From positions 6,207,339 to 6,271,338 of the forward strand of contig NZ_CP036292.1 in the NCBI RefSeq assembly GCF_007751715.1: a stretch of DNA of 64,000 nucleotides. The letters are read 5' to 3'. The notes beneath the pieces are model-generated. The model was not told the DNA's origin. It did not search any database and saw only the letters and a list, made by a program, of their open reading frames with translations. Of this stretch, positions 30,201 to 38,202 are shown in pieces (the stretch's first letter is position 1; every line of letters starts with the position of its first letter). Both the position numbers and the translations under genes were made by a program. Origin of the DNA: Rosistilla oblonga. Its GTDB lineage: Bacteria > Planctomycetota > Planctomycetia > Pirellulales > Pirellulaceae.

Positions 30201-30731
30201 GACAGCTTTGGGAACGGTCCGCTTGCTGCCAGCGATCGCCGGTCCGCCTTCAACGATGTGAAAGGTACCGGCGGTGGTGCGGCGGTCGAAGCGAGGATTG
30301 TGCAGAACGCCATTGTGAACGCGATAGCTGTTAACGAAATCGTTTTCAAAGTGATCGCCGCGAGCTGGCAAACTCAATTCGCGAGCCACGCCGTGGCGGT
30401 CCAAGACCAACGAACTCGATGGCAAACGCAGCGGCTGGTCCAGATTCAGTTCAGCAAAATTGCGAGCCAGAAAGGCTTCGATCCGGCGATCGACCGGGGC
30501 TCGATAATCGGCCAACAAGCGATTCTTCTCGCGCAGGTTTTGCAGGAAACCGGCGGAGTACTGCGCCAACGCGTGGTCGGTTGAATCATCGTTGGGAGGC
30601 AAGAACCCGGCGGCCGCCAACTGCAACGCGATGTAGCTGTGAAGCTTGGCACGTTCAGCGGTGTCCGTGGCAATCGAGCGATCCCAACCCAGTGATCGTT
30701 GAAAAGGTTCTGAGCTTTTCGGCGAGGGCAT
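27207..30731 (-). CDS. PPi-type phosphoenolpyruvate carboxykinase (PEP carboxytransphosphorylase, EC 4.1.1.38)
   Basis: 1174-aa cytoplasmic enzyme that interconverts oxaloacetate plus PPi with PEP, phosphate and CO2, using pyrophosphate instead of ATP/GTP. I recognise the sequence from the Propionibacterium/Entamoeba PPi-PEPCK family, which is commonly left as hypothetical. Shared blocks are VLHNPRFDRRTTAGTFHI, SNLDFVESIFGNAGDALVPE, WTGHTGCVILAPHL, TLIADNYYGYCKKEVKSQIS, the phosphate-binding SGGGKSEISKS (near residue 495), LLTPSPDYNDDYNAW, GKSPSTTGAGSEGALTKGPF and FEVGHDISLLIPEI. Length matches the family (about 1130-1180 aa). The start at 30731 (MPSPKSSEPFQRS) has AGGAA upstream; 36 extra codons are open further up. 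It is divergent from the cytochrome propeller gene. It links pyrophosphate pools to anaplerosis or gluconeogenesis. Confidence 0.9.
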   Translation of the reverse strand: MPSPKSSEPFQRSLGWDRSIATDTAERAKLHSYIALQLAAAGFLPPNDDSTDHALAQYSAGFLQNLREKNRLLADYRAPVDRRIEAFLARNFAELNLDQPLRLPSSSLVLDRHGVARELSLPARGDHFENDFVNSYRVHNGVLHNPRFDRRTTAGTFHIVEGGPAIAGSKRTVPKAVFAKLFQAAMSPPDELMSLPYTADSDSPARCFVSLLLRPLVCPAVPGCCTEKRMEVRFYAPGALVSNLDFVESIFGNAGDALVPENDAGLDVEHWTGHTGCVILAPHLERLTKKELGLPHISEATERQIADRMCWEDESECYNDGTPFKAVCRTDEGVVVTLIADNYYGYCKKEVKSQISYSANLLGGVEEEHAGGAMAFASYSLGDEFQVDSRRYNNRTFEDIARDYSEFIDVKPEGYGVDRLYPEVIYIPENAKVTLLEQCVKWQHAGQQQRIPLLPENVYIAPSGYKIRLDKHPAAPSWRLVGTAGEGLVCHKPCTVSGGGKSEISKSLRDYMLYGPIFVLDLERDFATLDELFERDYSGRWHPEYKQKPSYSERSTRKVLDANRSLGSMIKLLTPSPDYNDDYNAWLASIPNHIYAMAFIIKRFSKPEWEGNWREHFSVDIVNGELGHQLKHGRRNLVGTYLKVGLDGDQWRTFKLRQDFIAAAKVQMEDDITASVVIPGRRVGDVGPAVAAAESYKFVENCEFRLFQRPDDAVHRGLDKQTELDMSRPGNFLCNYEPKDRAAIAAMLSSTIELGEFSDPMREMLIEAGEQDSGYVVSSAHPRMIDGKPSKNPRYLQDRLDLTSPLETYVAHRGMRLHRALPMDQPVHMPVAAVLSGRRNNPPDPEQGIKQLAVYSPLHYQELPELFMDYICSLTGKSPSTTGAGSEGALTKGPFNNMPPTVDLNDVLVSMILTGLSGFSTPAGHIGPRFEVGHDISLLIPEIWCRLGPKERDPQRMIEQSLLEPIADYVDSKGEYVPASRLGYRITQRFVVKYFGRVFDNPGKVFSDEILQPELQDPEAFAEGVRHIADAQQKVAQRYFEDGTWQLASPPIQAILSIMATGAWHGHDANSPVVREMFTKEYLLASDWYQARLQTKQARDVALWKRHLDYIASQRATLAAGGCEIDLDARQAYAQQQLEIASSPQYLKDLVGTLGADPMSPTDARPSRPAAELA

Positions 30732-31021
30732 GCGTATTTCCTGAACGAGTCGATAATGAAGAGAATTGGACTTGCGGACGACGACACCGTCTTGAACAAC
30801 ATCGTTGTCGCACCTTCGATGGCAAGTCCGCCGGTGCATTGATCGGTCGCGATTATAAGGGAATCGCTGATTTCTTTCGCCTCCACAAACCCTTCGGCTG
30901 GCGATCTACTAAAATCACGGTAAACTTCTTCTACGGCTGCGACCGCTTTGGCGGCCTAAACAACACAAAACCACTCGCGTCGCCGCGACCCTTCCCCTTA
31001 ACACCGCACGGTGAATAAAAC

Positions 31022-33571
31022 ATGTCCTTACCGAGAGCGAAAAAATTCCCCACTTCTGCCTTCTTGGCACTGCTGATTGGCCTGACCTCCAGCATCACTT
31101 CAGCCGCCGACAAGACCTCGGCTGAAGCCCCTAAACGGGGAATCGGCGTGACTCCAGCCGAATCGTTTCGCGTTCCCGAAGGCTTTGAAGTCGAACTGCT
31201 GTACCAAGTCCCCTCCAACAGCGAAGGCTCTTGGGTCTGTTTGACCACCGATCCGAAAGGACGTCTGCTGGCCAGCGATCAATACGGCGGGCTCTATCGC
31301 ATCACGGTCAAGGCCGACGGTGGGGTCGATGTCGAGCGTTTGAAAGGTGACTTCGGCATGGCCCACGGCATGCTCTCCGCCTTCGGCAGCCTGTACATCA
31401 ACGTCAACGGACAACCCGCCAAAGGGAAGCAGAAGGAAGTCAAAAGCGGCATCTATCGCTTGACCGACACCACCGGCGACGACCAGTACGATAAGGTCGA
31501 ACACCTGATCGAATTGAAGGGGCGCGGCGAACACGGCCCGCACGCGTTGATCCTCTCTCCCGATGGCAAACAGATTTATATCGCCAGCGGCAACACGACC
31601 GATCTGCCAGCCGACGTTCCCCACAGCCGCGTCCCTCGCCATTGGTCGGAAGATCATCTGTTGGGAAGCATGCCCGACGCGCGCGGCCACAATGCGGGAC
31701 GCTTGGCTCCCGGCGGTTGGGTCGCAAGGATCAACCCCGACGGCAGCGACTTTGAAATCATCGCCACCGGTTTCCGCAACGAATACGACATCGCCTTCAA
31801 CCCCGCCGGCGAACTGTTCACCTACGATGCCGACATGGAATGGGACGTCGGTACCGCTTGGTACCGTCCGACCCGCGTGAACCACGTTGTCAGTGGCGCT
31901 GAGTTCGGTTGGCGCAATGGCGCTGGCAAGTGGCCAGCCTATTACCCCGACAGCCTCGGCGCTGTCGTCGACATCGGCCCCGGTTCACCGACCGGAATCG
32001 CGTTTGGCACCGGTGCCAAGTTCCCAGCGAAGTACCAGAAGGCATTGTTCATCTGTGACTGGAGCTTCGGAAATATCTTTGCAGTCCACATGGACGAATC
32101 GGGTTCCAGCTACAGCGGATCGTTCGAAACCTTCGCCACCGCCGCGCCGTTGCCCGTGACCGACCTGGTCGTGCGTCCTCAAGATGGCCTGCTGTATTTC
32201 ACGATCGGTGGCCGACGAACTCAGTCGGCACTCTACCGCATCCGCTACACCGGCCCCGAATCGACAGCTCCCGTTGCCCCGTCGGTCGATCAAGAATCGC
32301 AGGCGCTACGTCAACTGCGACACAAGCTGGAATCGTTCCACGGTTCGGCTAATCCCGAGGCAGTCGCCGCGGCGATTGCGGAACTCGGAAATGCCGATCG
32401 CAACATCCGCTTTGCCGCTCGCATCGCCTTGGAACACCAACCTGTTGACCAATGGCGCAGCAAAGTCTTGGCGTTGACCGATCCTCAAGCGTTGGTCCAC
32501 GGCGTGATCGCTCTGGCCCGTTGTGGCGAAGCTTCCGATGCCTCCGCGGCGATCGAAGCCCTGACGTCGATCAAGTGGGACGCTCTGAGCGATTCGCAGC
32601 GGATCGATTTACTGCGAGCCTACGGACTGACCTTCATTCGTTTGGGCACTCCCAACGACGCACAACGTGCAACGATTCTGGCCCAACTGGATCCGCATCT
32701 GCCTGGCAAAAACGTCGACGTCAACCGCGAACTGGCTCAGGTTCTGATCGCACTGGACGCCGACAAGATCGCCGCTCGCGTTGTCGACTTGATGATCAAC
32801 GCACCGACGCAAGAAGATCAGATGCGATACGCGTTTGCGCTTCGCGGACACGAAGCGACCTGGGACGCCGATTCGCGAAAAGCCTACTTCGGCTGGTTCC
32901 AGGACGCTGCTGCCGCCCGCGGTGGCATGTCGTTCGGCGGCTTCCTGACAAACATCCGCGATGCGGCGATCGCCAAGCTCTCGGATGAAAAGAAAGCCGA
33001 ACTGGGCGACCTGCTGAAGACTCCAGAGGCTCGCGATCCTTTGGCCGACCTGGAACCGCGCGACGTCGTCAAGGAATGGAAGGTCGAGGACCTGACCGCC
33101 GACAGCGAAGCCACCAAGCAAGCGTATGACTTTGAACGCGGCAAGAAGATGTTCGCCGTCGGTCAGTGCTACAAGTGCCATCGCATGAGCGGCCAGGGAG
33201 GGATCTTGGGGCCCGACCTGACCGGTGCCGGCGGACGCTTCAGCACCAAGGATCTGTTGGTTTCGATCATCGAACCGGACAAAGTCATCAGCGACCAATA
33301 CGGTGCAACGCAGTTCCTGACGCTGGACGGCAAAGTCATCGTCGGCAAAGTCATCAACTTGTCGGGCGACCGCATGATGGTCCTGACCAACATGATGAAC
33401 CCCGCCGATCAGACGACGATCATTCGCGACGACATCGATACGATGGGCGAAGCAACGACGTCGATGATGCCCGCTGGATTGTTGGACACGATGACCGCTG
33501 AAGAGATCCGCGACCTGTTGGCGTATCTGAAGGCGGGCGGCAATCCGTCGCATGAGATCTACGCCAAGTAG
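31022..33571 (+). CDS. Exported propeller protein with C-terminal c-type cytochrome domain
   Basis: 849-aa periplasmic protein of the planctomycete/verrucomicrobial membrane-bound-dehydrogenase or heme-binding type. A signal peptide (residues 1-29, TSAFLALLIGLTSSITSAA) is followed by a beta-propeller resembling quinoprotein glucose/sorbosone dehydrogenases (about 45-420: ESFRVPEGFEVELLYQVP, TGFRNEYDIAFNPAGELF, FICDWSFGNIF). A helical HEAT-like segment comes next (430-690), then a cytochrome c domain with CYKCH (Cys716, Cys719, His720) and ILGPDLTGAGGRFSTKDLL. ATG 31022 opens the signal peptide. It probably oxidises a sugar-like substrate and passes electrons to the haem; the substrate is unknown. 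Confidence 0.9.
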   Translation: MSLPRAKKFPTSAFLALLIGLTSSITSAADKTSAEAPKRGIGVTPAESFRVPEGFEVELLYQVPSNSEGSWVCLTTDPKGRLLASDQYGGLYRITVKADGGVDVERLKGDFGMAHGMLSAFGSLYINVNGQPAKGKQKEVKSGIYRLTDTTGDDQYDKVEHLIELKGRGEHGPHALILSPDGKQIYIASGNTTDLPADVPHSRVPRHWSEDHLLGSMPDARGHNAGRLAPGGWVARINPDGSDFEIIATGFRNEYDIAFNPAGELFTYDADMEWDVGTAWYRPTRVNHVVSGAEFGWRNGAGKWPAYYPDSLGAVVDIGPGSPTGIAFGTGAKFPAKYQKALFICDWSFGNIFAVHMDESGSSYSGSFETFATAAPLPVTDLVVRPQDGLLYFTIGGRRTQSALYRIRYTGPESTAPVAPSVDQESQALRQLRHKLESFHGSANPEAVAAAIAELGNADRNIRFAARIALEHQPVDQWRSKVLALTDPQALVHGVIALARCGEASDASAAIEALTSIKWDALSDSQRIDLLRAYGLTFIRLGTPNDAQRATILAQLDPHLPGKNVDVNRELAQVLIALDADKIAARVVDLMINAPTQEDQMRYAFALRGHEATWDADSRKAYFGWFQDAAAARGGMSFGGFLTNIRDAAIAKLSDEKKAELGDLLKTPEARDPLADLEPRDVVKEWKVEDLTADSEATKQAYDFERGKKMFAVGQCYKCHRMSGQGGILGPDLTGAGGRFSTKDLLVSIIEPDKVISDQYGATQFLTLDGKVIVGKVINLSGDRMMVLTNMMNPADQTTIIRDDIDTMGEATTSMMPAGLLDTMTAEEIRDLLAYLKAGGNPSHEIYAK

Positions 33572-33728
33572 ATCGATCGACGCACCGCGGCATGTGATGT
33601 CGCGGACGCAAACGGTTGGGCCGGAATGATCGGCGAATCATTCCGGCTTGGAAGTCGCATGTCGCGCGAAGCCCTCGCGGCACCGTGGCGGCAACGAATT
33701 GTCAGGTCGAAGAACTTGGAGTTTCGTG

Positions 33729-34853
33729 ATGGCAAAAAAAGCAGCCCAACCGAAGAAGAAAGCGAGCAATGACGACCGGATGCTGCGGCGTCCGGCCGAA
33801 GATCTGTTTGCCGAAGAGATCGACGCGCTGATCAAAAACGATCAGCATCCATGCCCCAACGGCTGGCGAATGTCTGCCCGCAGCGTGCTCACCTACATCT
33901 GCGGCGGCAAGGCGGGAAGCACGCCGATCACTCCCAAATACGTCGGCAACCGTCGCCTTGTCGAGATTGCGATTTCGACGCTGGTCACCGATCGGGCGCT
34001 GCTGTTGATCGGCGAACCGGGGACCGCCAAAAGCTGGCTCAGCGAACATCTGGCCGCAGCGATCAACGGCGATTCAACGAAAGTTGTCCAAGGAACTGCT
34101 GGGACAACGGAAGAACAGATCCGCTACACCTGGAACTACGCGATGCTGATCGCTCACGGTCCCAGCCCCGAAGCGTTGATCAAGAGTCCCGTCTTTCGTG
34201 CGATGGAGTCAGGGCAACTTGCCCGTTTCGAAGAGATCACGCGCTGCGCGTCGGAAGTCCAAGACGCGATGATCTCGCTGCTGTCGGAAAAACGGATCAG
34301 CGTTCCCGAACTGGCGACCGAGGTCGCTGCCGAAAAAGGGTTCTCGGTGATCGCGACGGCCAACACCCGCGACCGCGGCGTCAACGACATGTCGGCAGCT
34401 CTGAAACGCCGCTTCAATCTCGTCGTCCTGCCCAGCCCATCGGATCTGGAAACGGAGATCGACATCGTCACCGGCCGCGTTGCTCAATTGGCATCGAACC
34501 TCGACTTGCAAGCAGAACTACCGACGCCGGATGCCGTCGAAAAAGTCTGCACGATCTTCCGCGAACTGCGATCGGGCGAAACGCTCGACGGCAAGAACAA
34601 ACTCAAAAGCCCCTCCGGCGTCCTCTCCACCGCCGAAGCGATCTCCTTGTTGTGCAACAGCATGGCCCTCGCGGGCAGCTTCGGAAACGGCAGCGTCACC
34701 GCCGAAGATATCGCAGCCGGCCTGCAGGGCTCGGTCGTCAAAGACGACGCCAAAGATCACCTGGTCTGGTCGGAATACCTGAAGAACGTCATGAAGAAAC
34801 GGGGCGCCCAGTGGCGGCCACTCTTCGACGCCTGCTCCGATCACAACTCTTGA
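33729..34853 (+). CDS. MoxR-family AAA+ ATPase
   Basis: 374-aa AAA+ ATPase of the MoxR/RavA class, chaperone-like enzymes that usually act on VWA-domain partners. Walker A is GEPGTAKS (95-102), Walker B LARFEEITR (164-172) and sensor 1 FSVIATANTRDRGVND; the arginine-rich SAALKRRFNLVVLPSP follows. ATG 33729 was chosen with TTGGAG 9 bp upstream; the N-terminus is lysine-rich (MAKKAAQPKKK). It is followed by a HicAB pair and not by a VWA protein, so the usual operon partners are missing in view. The family is certain, the client unknown. Confidence 0.9.
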   Translation: MAKKAAQPKKKASNDDRMLRRPAEDLFAEEIDALIKNDQHPCPNGWRMSARSVLTYICGGKAGSTPITPKYVGNRRLVEIAISTLVTDRALLLIGEPGTAKSWLSEHLAAAINGDSTKVVQGTAGTTEEQIRYTWNYAMLIAHGPSPEALIKSPVFRAMESGQLARFEEITRCASEVQDAMISLLSEKRISVPELATEVAAEKGFSVIATANTRDRGVNDMSAALKRRFNLVVLPSPSDLETEIDIVTGRVAQLASNLDLQAELPTPDAVEKVCTIFRELRSGETLDGKNKLKSPSGVLSTAEAISLLCNSMALAGSFGNGSVTAEDIAAGLQGSVVKDDAKDHLVWSEYLKNVMKKRGAQWRPLFDACSDHNS

Positions 34854-34975
34854 TCGTCGGAATCGCTCCGCTAGGCTCGTGAACCTGGCTTGCACCGCAG
34901 GACGCCAAATCGCTGGGGCTTCGCTACCGTCGTTGCTACAATGAATCAGTCAACGCGTTGCCAACGGAGCTGCCG

Positions 34976-35173
34976 GTGCCGAGAAAGATTCGAGAACTGA
35001 TTGCCGACCTGACGGCGGCGGGCTTTGAGAATCGTGGAGGCAAAGGGAGCCACCGGAACTACGTGCATCCCAATCTCGCGAAACCAGTGACGCTTTCTGG
35101 CAGGACGGGTGACGACGCAAAAAGGTACCAGGAACGCGCCGTAAACAAGGCGATCGAGGAATCGAAGTCATGA
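34976..35173 (+). CDS. hicA: HicA-type toxin (mRNA interferase)
   Basis: Small basic protein (65 aa from the GTG at 34976) of the HicA family, which degrades mRNA in a translation-independent way when not bound by HicB. The dsRBD-like fold is recognisable by IRELIADLTAAGFENRGGKG and the catalytic histidine block KGSHRNYVHP. The GTG has ACGGAG 6 bp upstream; a TTG 18 bp earlier is an alternative. Its stop overlaps the hicB start (ATGA), the normal HicAB order. It sits directly behind a MoxR gene with no mobile-element remains around it. Confidence 0.85.
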   Translation: MPRKIRELIADLTAAGFENRGGKGSHRNYVHPNLAKPVTLSGRTGDDAKRYQERAVNKAIEESKS

Positions 35174-35415
35174 ACGCTGCCGCACGATACGTCAAGATTG
35201 TCGAATGGTCCGACGAAGACAACTGCTATGTCGGCAGCTGCCCCGGCCTATTCTACGGTGGCTGCCATGGAGACGACGAAAAGTCGGTTTTCGCTGAACT
35301 CTGCCAAATCGTCGAAGAGACAGTGAAACTGTACGAAGCCGAAAATAGGCCGTTGCCCCCTGCAACGTCGGGCTACGATTGGGCCAATACGATCGCAAAC
35401 GCAACGACGACGTAG
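35170..35415 (+). CDS. hicB: HicB-type antitoxin
   Basis: 81-aa partner of HicA with the RNase-H-like HicB core: VKIVEWSDEDNCYVGSCPGL followed by GGCHGDDEKSVFAELCQIV and a C-terminal proline-containing tail. The usual DNA-binding helix-turn-helix or ribbon-helix-helix at the C-terminus is not evident, so autoregulation of the operon may be weak or need another factor. It is translated by coupling to hicA through a 4-bp overlap. Confidence 0.85.
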   Translation: MNAAARYVKIVEWSDEDNCYVGSCPGLFYGGCHGDDEKSVFAELCQIVEETVKLYEAENRPLPPATSGYDWANTIANATTT

Positions 35416-35457
35416 CTCCATTGCTGCCAAGCATGCTCGCTAGTAGCCTCGGGGGGC

Positions 35458-36282
35458 TTAAAAACCGGAGGGTTGGTGGCGCTGGACGATCTCGGAGAGC
35501 TTCGGGTGCAGTTTGCCATTGGTCACGATCACGCCGCCGGCTTGCAGCCCCAGCGGTTCGCCTCGCGATGTTGTCACGGTTCCGCCCGCCTCTTCGACGA
35601 TCAGCTTCCCGGCGGCGAAGTCCCACGGCGAAAGGAAATATTCGAAAAAGCCGCCGAACTGCCCGGCTGCGACGCCGCACAGATCGAGCGCCGCGGCGCC
35701 CATCCGGCGGATGCCGTGGATCTGATGTTGCGAGAACAGCTCGCCGATCGCATCCAGGGTCGCCTGCATCAACTTGCCGCGATCGTAATGGAACCCGCAC
35801 GCCAGCATCGCTTGCCCCAGCGACTCTTCGCTCGAAACGCTCAACCGGCGATCGTTGCTCCACGCCCCAGCCCCCGCGATCGCCGTGAACCAATCCTCGC
35901 GAATCGGGTTGTAGACGATGCCGACCTGCGGCTGGCCGCGATAACAGTAGGCGATCGAGATCGCAAAATGGGGAATGCTGTGGGCGAAGTTGTTTGTCCC
36001 GTCCAAGGGATCGATCACCCACAGATGCTCCGCTTCGATCGCTCCCGAAAGCTCCTCTTCTCCCAACAGCTCGTGATCGGGAAACGCCGCCCGGATCACG
36101 CCGGCGATCGTCTGTTCCGATTCGAGATCGGCGTCGGAGACGAGGTTGTGTTGGCCTCCGGTTGCGTCGGCTTTGCTGCGGATCTGCACGCCGGTTTCGT
36201 AATAGCGTCGCAGCACGCCGCCGGCGGCAACCGCGGCCTGGCGTGCGACTTCCATGATCTGCTCTCGATCCAAATCGCTCAT
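35458..36282 (-). CDS. Inositol monophosphatase family protein
   Basis: 274-aa Mg2+-dependent phosphatase of the IMPase/SuhB/CysQ superfamily, which hydrolyses inositol or related sugar monophosphates. Metal-binding motifs are LLGEEELSG, the signature WVIDPLDGTNNFAHSIPHF, and SPWDFAAGKLIVEEAGG at the C-terminal half. The length is normal and the enzyme should be cytoplasmic. It ends convergently to hicB and lies 12 bp downstream of aroB on the same strand, so the two are probably co-transcribed. The real substrate (inositol phosphate, PAP or other) cannot be settled from motifs. Confidence 0.93.
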   Translation of the reverse strand: MSDLDREQIMEVARQAAVAAGGVLRRYYETGVQIRSKADATGGQHNLVSDADLESEQTIAGVIRAAFPDHELLGEEELSGAIEAEHLWVIDPLDGTNNFAHSIPHFAISIAYCYRGQPQVGIVYNPIREDWFTAIAGAGAWSNDRRLSVSSEESLGQAMLACGFHYDRGKLMQATLDAIGELFSQHQIHGIRRMGAAALDLCGVAAGQFGGFFEYFLSPWDFAAGKLIVEEAGGTVTTSRGEPLGLQAGGVIVTNGKLHPKLSEIVQRHQPSGF

Positions 36283-36294
36283 CTTCGGTTCACT

Positions 36295-37401
36295 CTATTT
36301 GCTGCAGGCGGTGATCGCTTGGCGGACCAAGTCTTCGGGAACATCGTCGACCAATTCGACGTGTCCAATTTTTGTTGGCAAGATAAAACGCAGCTTGCCG
36401 TGTTCGGTCTTCTTATCGCTGAACATCGCTCCCAACATCGCATCGGGATCGGCTTCGGACCAAGTGATCGGCAACTGCAGCGAGGTGAACAGCTCGGTCT
36501 GCTGTTCACAAAACGCATCGTCGACACGTCCCATGCGGCGTGCAAGATCGGCGGCCATCTGCATCCCGATCGCGATCGCTTCGCCGTGCAGGAAGTGTCC
36601 GTATCCGGCAAGCGCTTCGATCGCATGACCAAAGGTATGGCCATAGTTCAAGGTCGCGCGGCGGCCTGTCGTTTCGCGTTCGTCGGCCAAGACGACGTCG
36701 GCTTTCGCTTGGCAACTGGTTCGGATCGCATGCTTCAGCGCCGCGGCATCGCGGGCGTGGATCGCTTCGTGATTCTGTTGCAACCAAGCAAAAAATTCGG
36801 CATCGCAGATCACGCCGTACTTCGCCACTTCGGCCAGCCCGCTGATGAACTCCCGCGGCGCCAAAGTCCCCAGCGTCGCGATATCGATCGCAACCAACTG
36901 GGGCTGCCAAAACGAGCCGACCATATTCTTGGCACCGGGCAGATTGATCCCCGTCTTGCCGCCGACGCTACTGTCGACCTGAGCCAACAATGTTGTCGGG
37001 ACTTGGACAAACCGGATCCCACGCATGAAGGTCGCCGCCACCATCCCGGCTAGATCGCCCACGACGCCTCCGCCGACGGCGATGATCGCGCTCTTGCGAT
37101 CGGTCTTGGCTTCCAGCAGCCCAATCCACAACCGCTGCAGCTGTTCGACACACTTGCTCGGTTCGCCCGACGGGACCGAAATCATGTCGGTCCGATAGCG
37201 GTCCTGCAACGCTTGCTGAATTGTCGCGGCCCATGGCTGGGCGACAGCCGCATCGTGAATAATGATCGCATGCGACAGATCGGGCATCCGATCGGCGATC
37301 GGCGAAACGAGATCCGTCAACCAATCGCTGCCGATCAGAATCGGGTACGGAGCATCGGGCAGCGGGACTTCCAGGCGGTCGGGAACGTTTGGCAAAACCA
37401 T
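36295..37401 (-). CDS. aroB: 3-dehydroquinate synthase
   Basis: Second enzyme of the shikimate pathway: NAD-dependent conversion of 3-deoxy-D-arabino-heptulosonate 7-phosphate to 3-dehydroquinate. 368 aa. Diagnostic blocks are the NAD-binding GGGVVGDLAGMVAATFMRGI and the adjoining VPTTLLAQVDSSVGGKTGIN, the metal-binding regions LNYGHTFGHAIEA and HGEAIAIGMQMAADLA, and the C-terminal KIGHVELVDDVPEDLV. The length is normal. The start ATG 37401 is the first in the frame. It sits directly upstream of the inositol-monophosphatase gene; no other aro gene is in view. Confidence 0.96.
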   Translation of the reverse strand: MVLPNVPDRLEVPLPDAPYPILIGSDWLTDLVSPIADRMPDLSHAIIIHDAAVAQPWAATIQQALQDRYRTDMISVPSGEPSKCVEQLQRLWIGLLEAKTDRKSAIIAVGGGVVGDLAGMVAATFMRGIRFVQVPTTLLAQVDSSVGGKTGINLPGAKNMVGSFWQPQLVAIDIATLGTLAPREFISGLAEVAKYGVICDAEFFAWLQQNHEAIHARDAAALKHAIRTSCQAKADVVLADERETTGRRATLNYGHTFGHAIEALAGYGHFLHGEAIAIGMQMAADLARRMGRVDDAFCEQQTELFTSLQLPITWSEADPDAMLGAMFSDKKTEHGKLRFILPTKIGHVELVDDVPEDLVRQAITACSK

Positions 37402-37458
37402 GAATTTTGATCGTTGCTACAGGTTAGGCGAATCAAGCACGTGCGTTAGGATAGCAGC

Positions 37459-38070
37459 ATGGATCAATCTAAAGAAGCATCGACCGACAACGCGGCACCA
37501 GCGGCTCAGTGGCCCGCCCCCCCACGCCTGGTATCGCCTCGCGGCTGCCTGTATGCAGTCCTGGGCCTCGGATTTTCCGTTGCGATGGCGCTAGCGATCG
37601 TCCGCTCCCGAAGCATGCCGACCGAACATACCGATCCTTTCTGGGGCCCCGAGGTGAGCCAGGCGATTCGCGTCGGTCGGCCTGTCGAACTGCTGCGGCC
37701 CGAAGATTCGCAAGCCGTCCCCGAACTCGACTTTTATCACGAGGGCTGGATCGACCTGACCGAGCTTCGTGACCTAGGCTACTTTCGTCGGACTTTCCTG
37801 GCCGACAACAACTTCGATTGGCTGCAGGCTCGCGAGCTGGAAATCCCTCCCGCCGAGGCGACTCGCTGGCCCTGGGCCTTCGTGCGGTTTGGCCAATTCG
37901 ACGACGAAGCCGACGGAACGATCATCGCAATCCACCTGGATGAGGGATGGGTCGGAAAGCCGGGGGGGAAACGAGCGATTCGATTAACGCAAAGTGTCCT
38001 GCCACGGATCGCCTATCGCTTGCGGTTGTTCGCAAAGGTAGCGAATGAAACGGCAGAACCGGCTCAGTAA
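37459..38070 (+). CDS. Single-pass membrane protein of unknown function (203 aa)
   Basis: The N-terminal 28 residues are polar and proline-rich. One membrane helix (about 29-48, GCLYAVLGLGFSVAMALAIV) is followed by a soluble domain (50-203) with many aromatic and acidic residues. I see no catalytic motif and recognise no family. The gene is divergent from aroB, with 57 bp between them. The C-terminal domain would be periplasmic by the positive-inside rule, which is only weakly satisfied here. Confidence 0.7.
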   Translation: MDQSKEASTDNAAPAAQWPAPPRLVSPRGCLYAVLGLGFSVAMALAIVRSRSMPTEHTDPFWGPEVSQAIRVGRPVELLRPEDSQAVPELDFYHEGWIDLTELRDLGYFRRTFLADNNFDWLQARELEIPPAEATRWPWAFVRFGQFDDEADGTIIAIHLDEGWVGKPGGKRAIRLTQSVLPRIAYRLRLFAKVANETAEPAQ

Positions 38071-38116
38071 CGCGTTTTTATAGGTACGTTTCGCCTTTGT
38101 TCACGTTAGTTGGAAT

Positions 38117-38122
38117 ATAATA
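38117..38122 (+). promoter_or_regulatory. Candidate -10 box upstream of the squalene-cyclase-repeat gene
   Basis: A consensus TATAAT lies 81 bp before the ATG at 38203 in an AT-rich stretch unusual for this window. No good -35 hexamer lies 16-18 bp upstream; TTGTTC sits only 13 bp away. A hairpin (38145-38169) follows in the would-be leader. Confidence 0.4.
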
Positions 38123-38144
38123 TTAAGGAACCGTGAGCTCCGCA

Positions 38145-38169
38145 TAACTCCCCGCTGTGGGTAGTTATC
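38145..38169 (+). promoter_or_regulatory. Leader hairpin before the squalene-cyclase-repeat gene
   Basis: ATAACT (38145-38150) pairs with AGTTAT (38164-38169); one mismatch inside, CCC pairs with GGG around a 5-nt loop. It lies between the candidate TATAAT and the start codon and is not followed by a U-run, so a regulatory leader structure is more likely than a terminator. Confidence 0.35.
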
Positions 38170-38202
38170 GCCCCCTTCTCTTCTGATCAACGAGTTCGAT
38201 CT

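Noticed and set aside
35473-37053. 526-codon open frame on the forward strand
   Set aside because: It runs antisense to the inositol monophosphatase and aroB genes, both of which have full motif sets.
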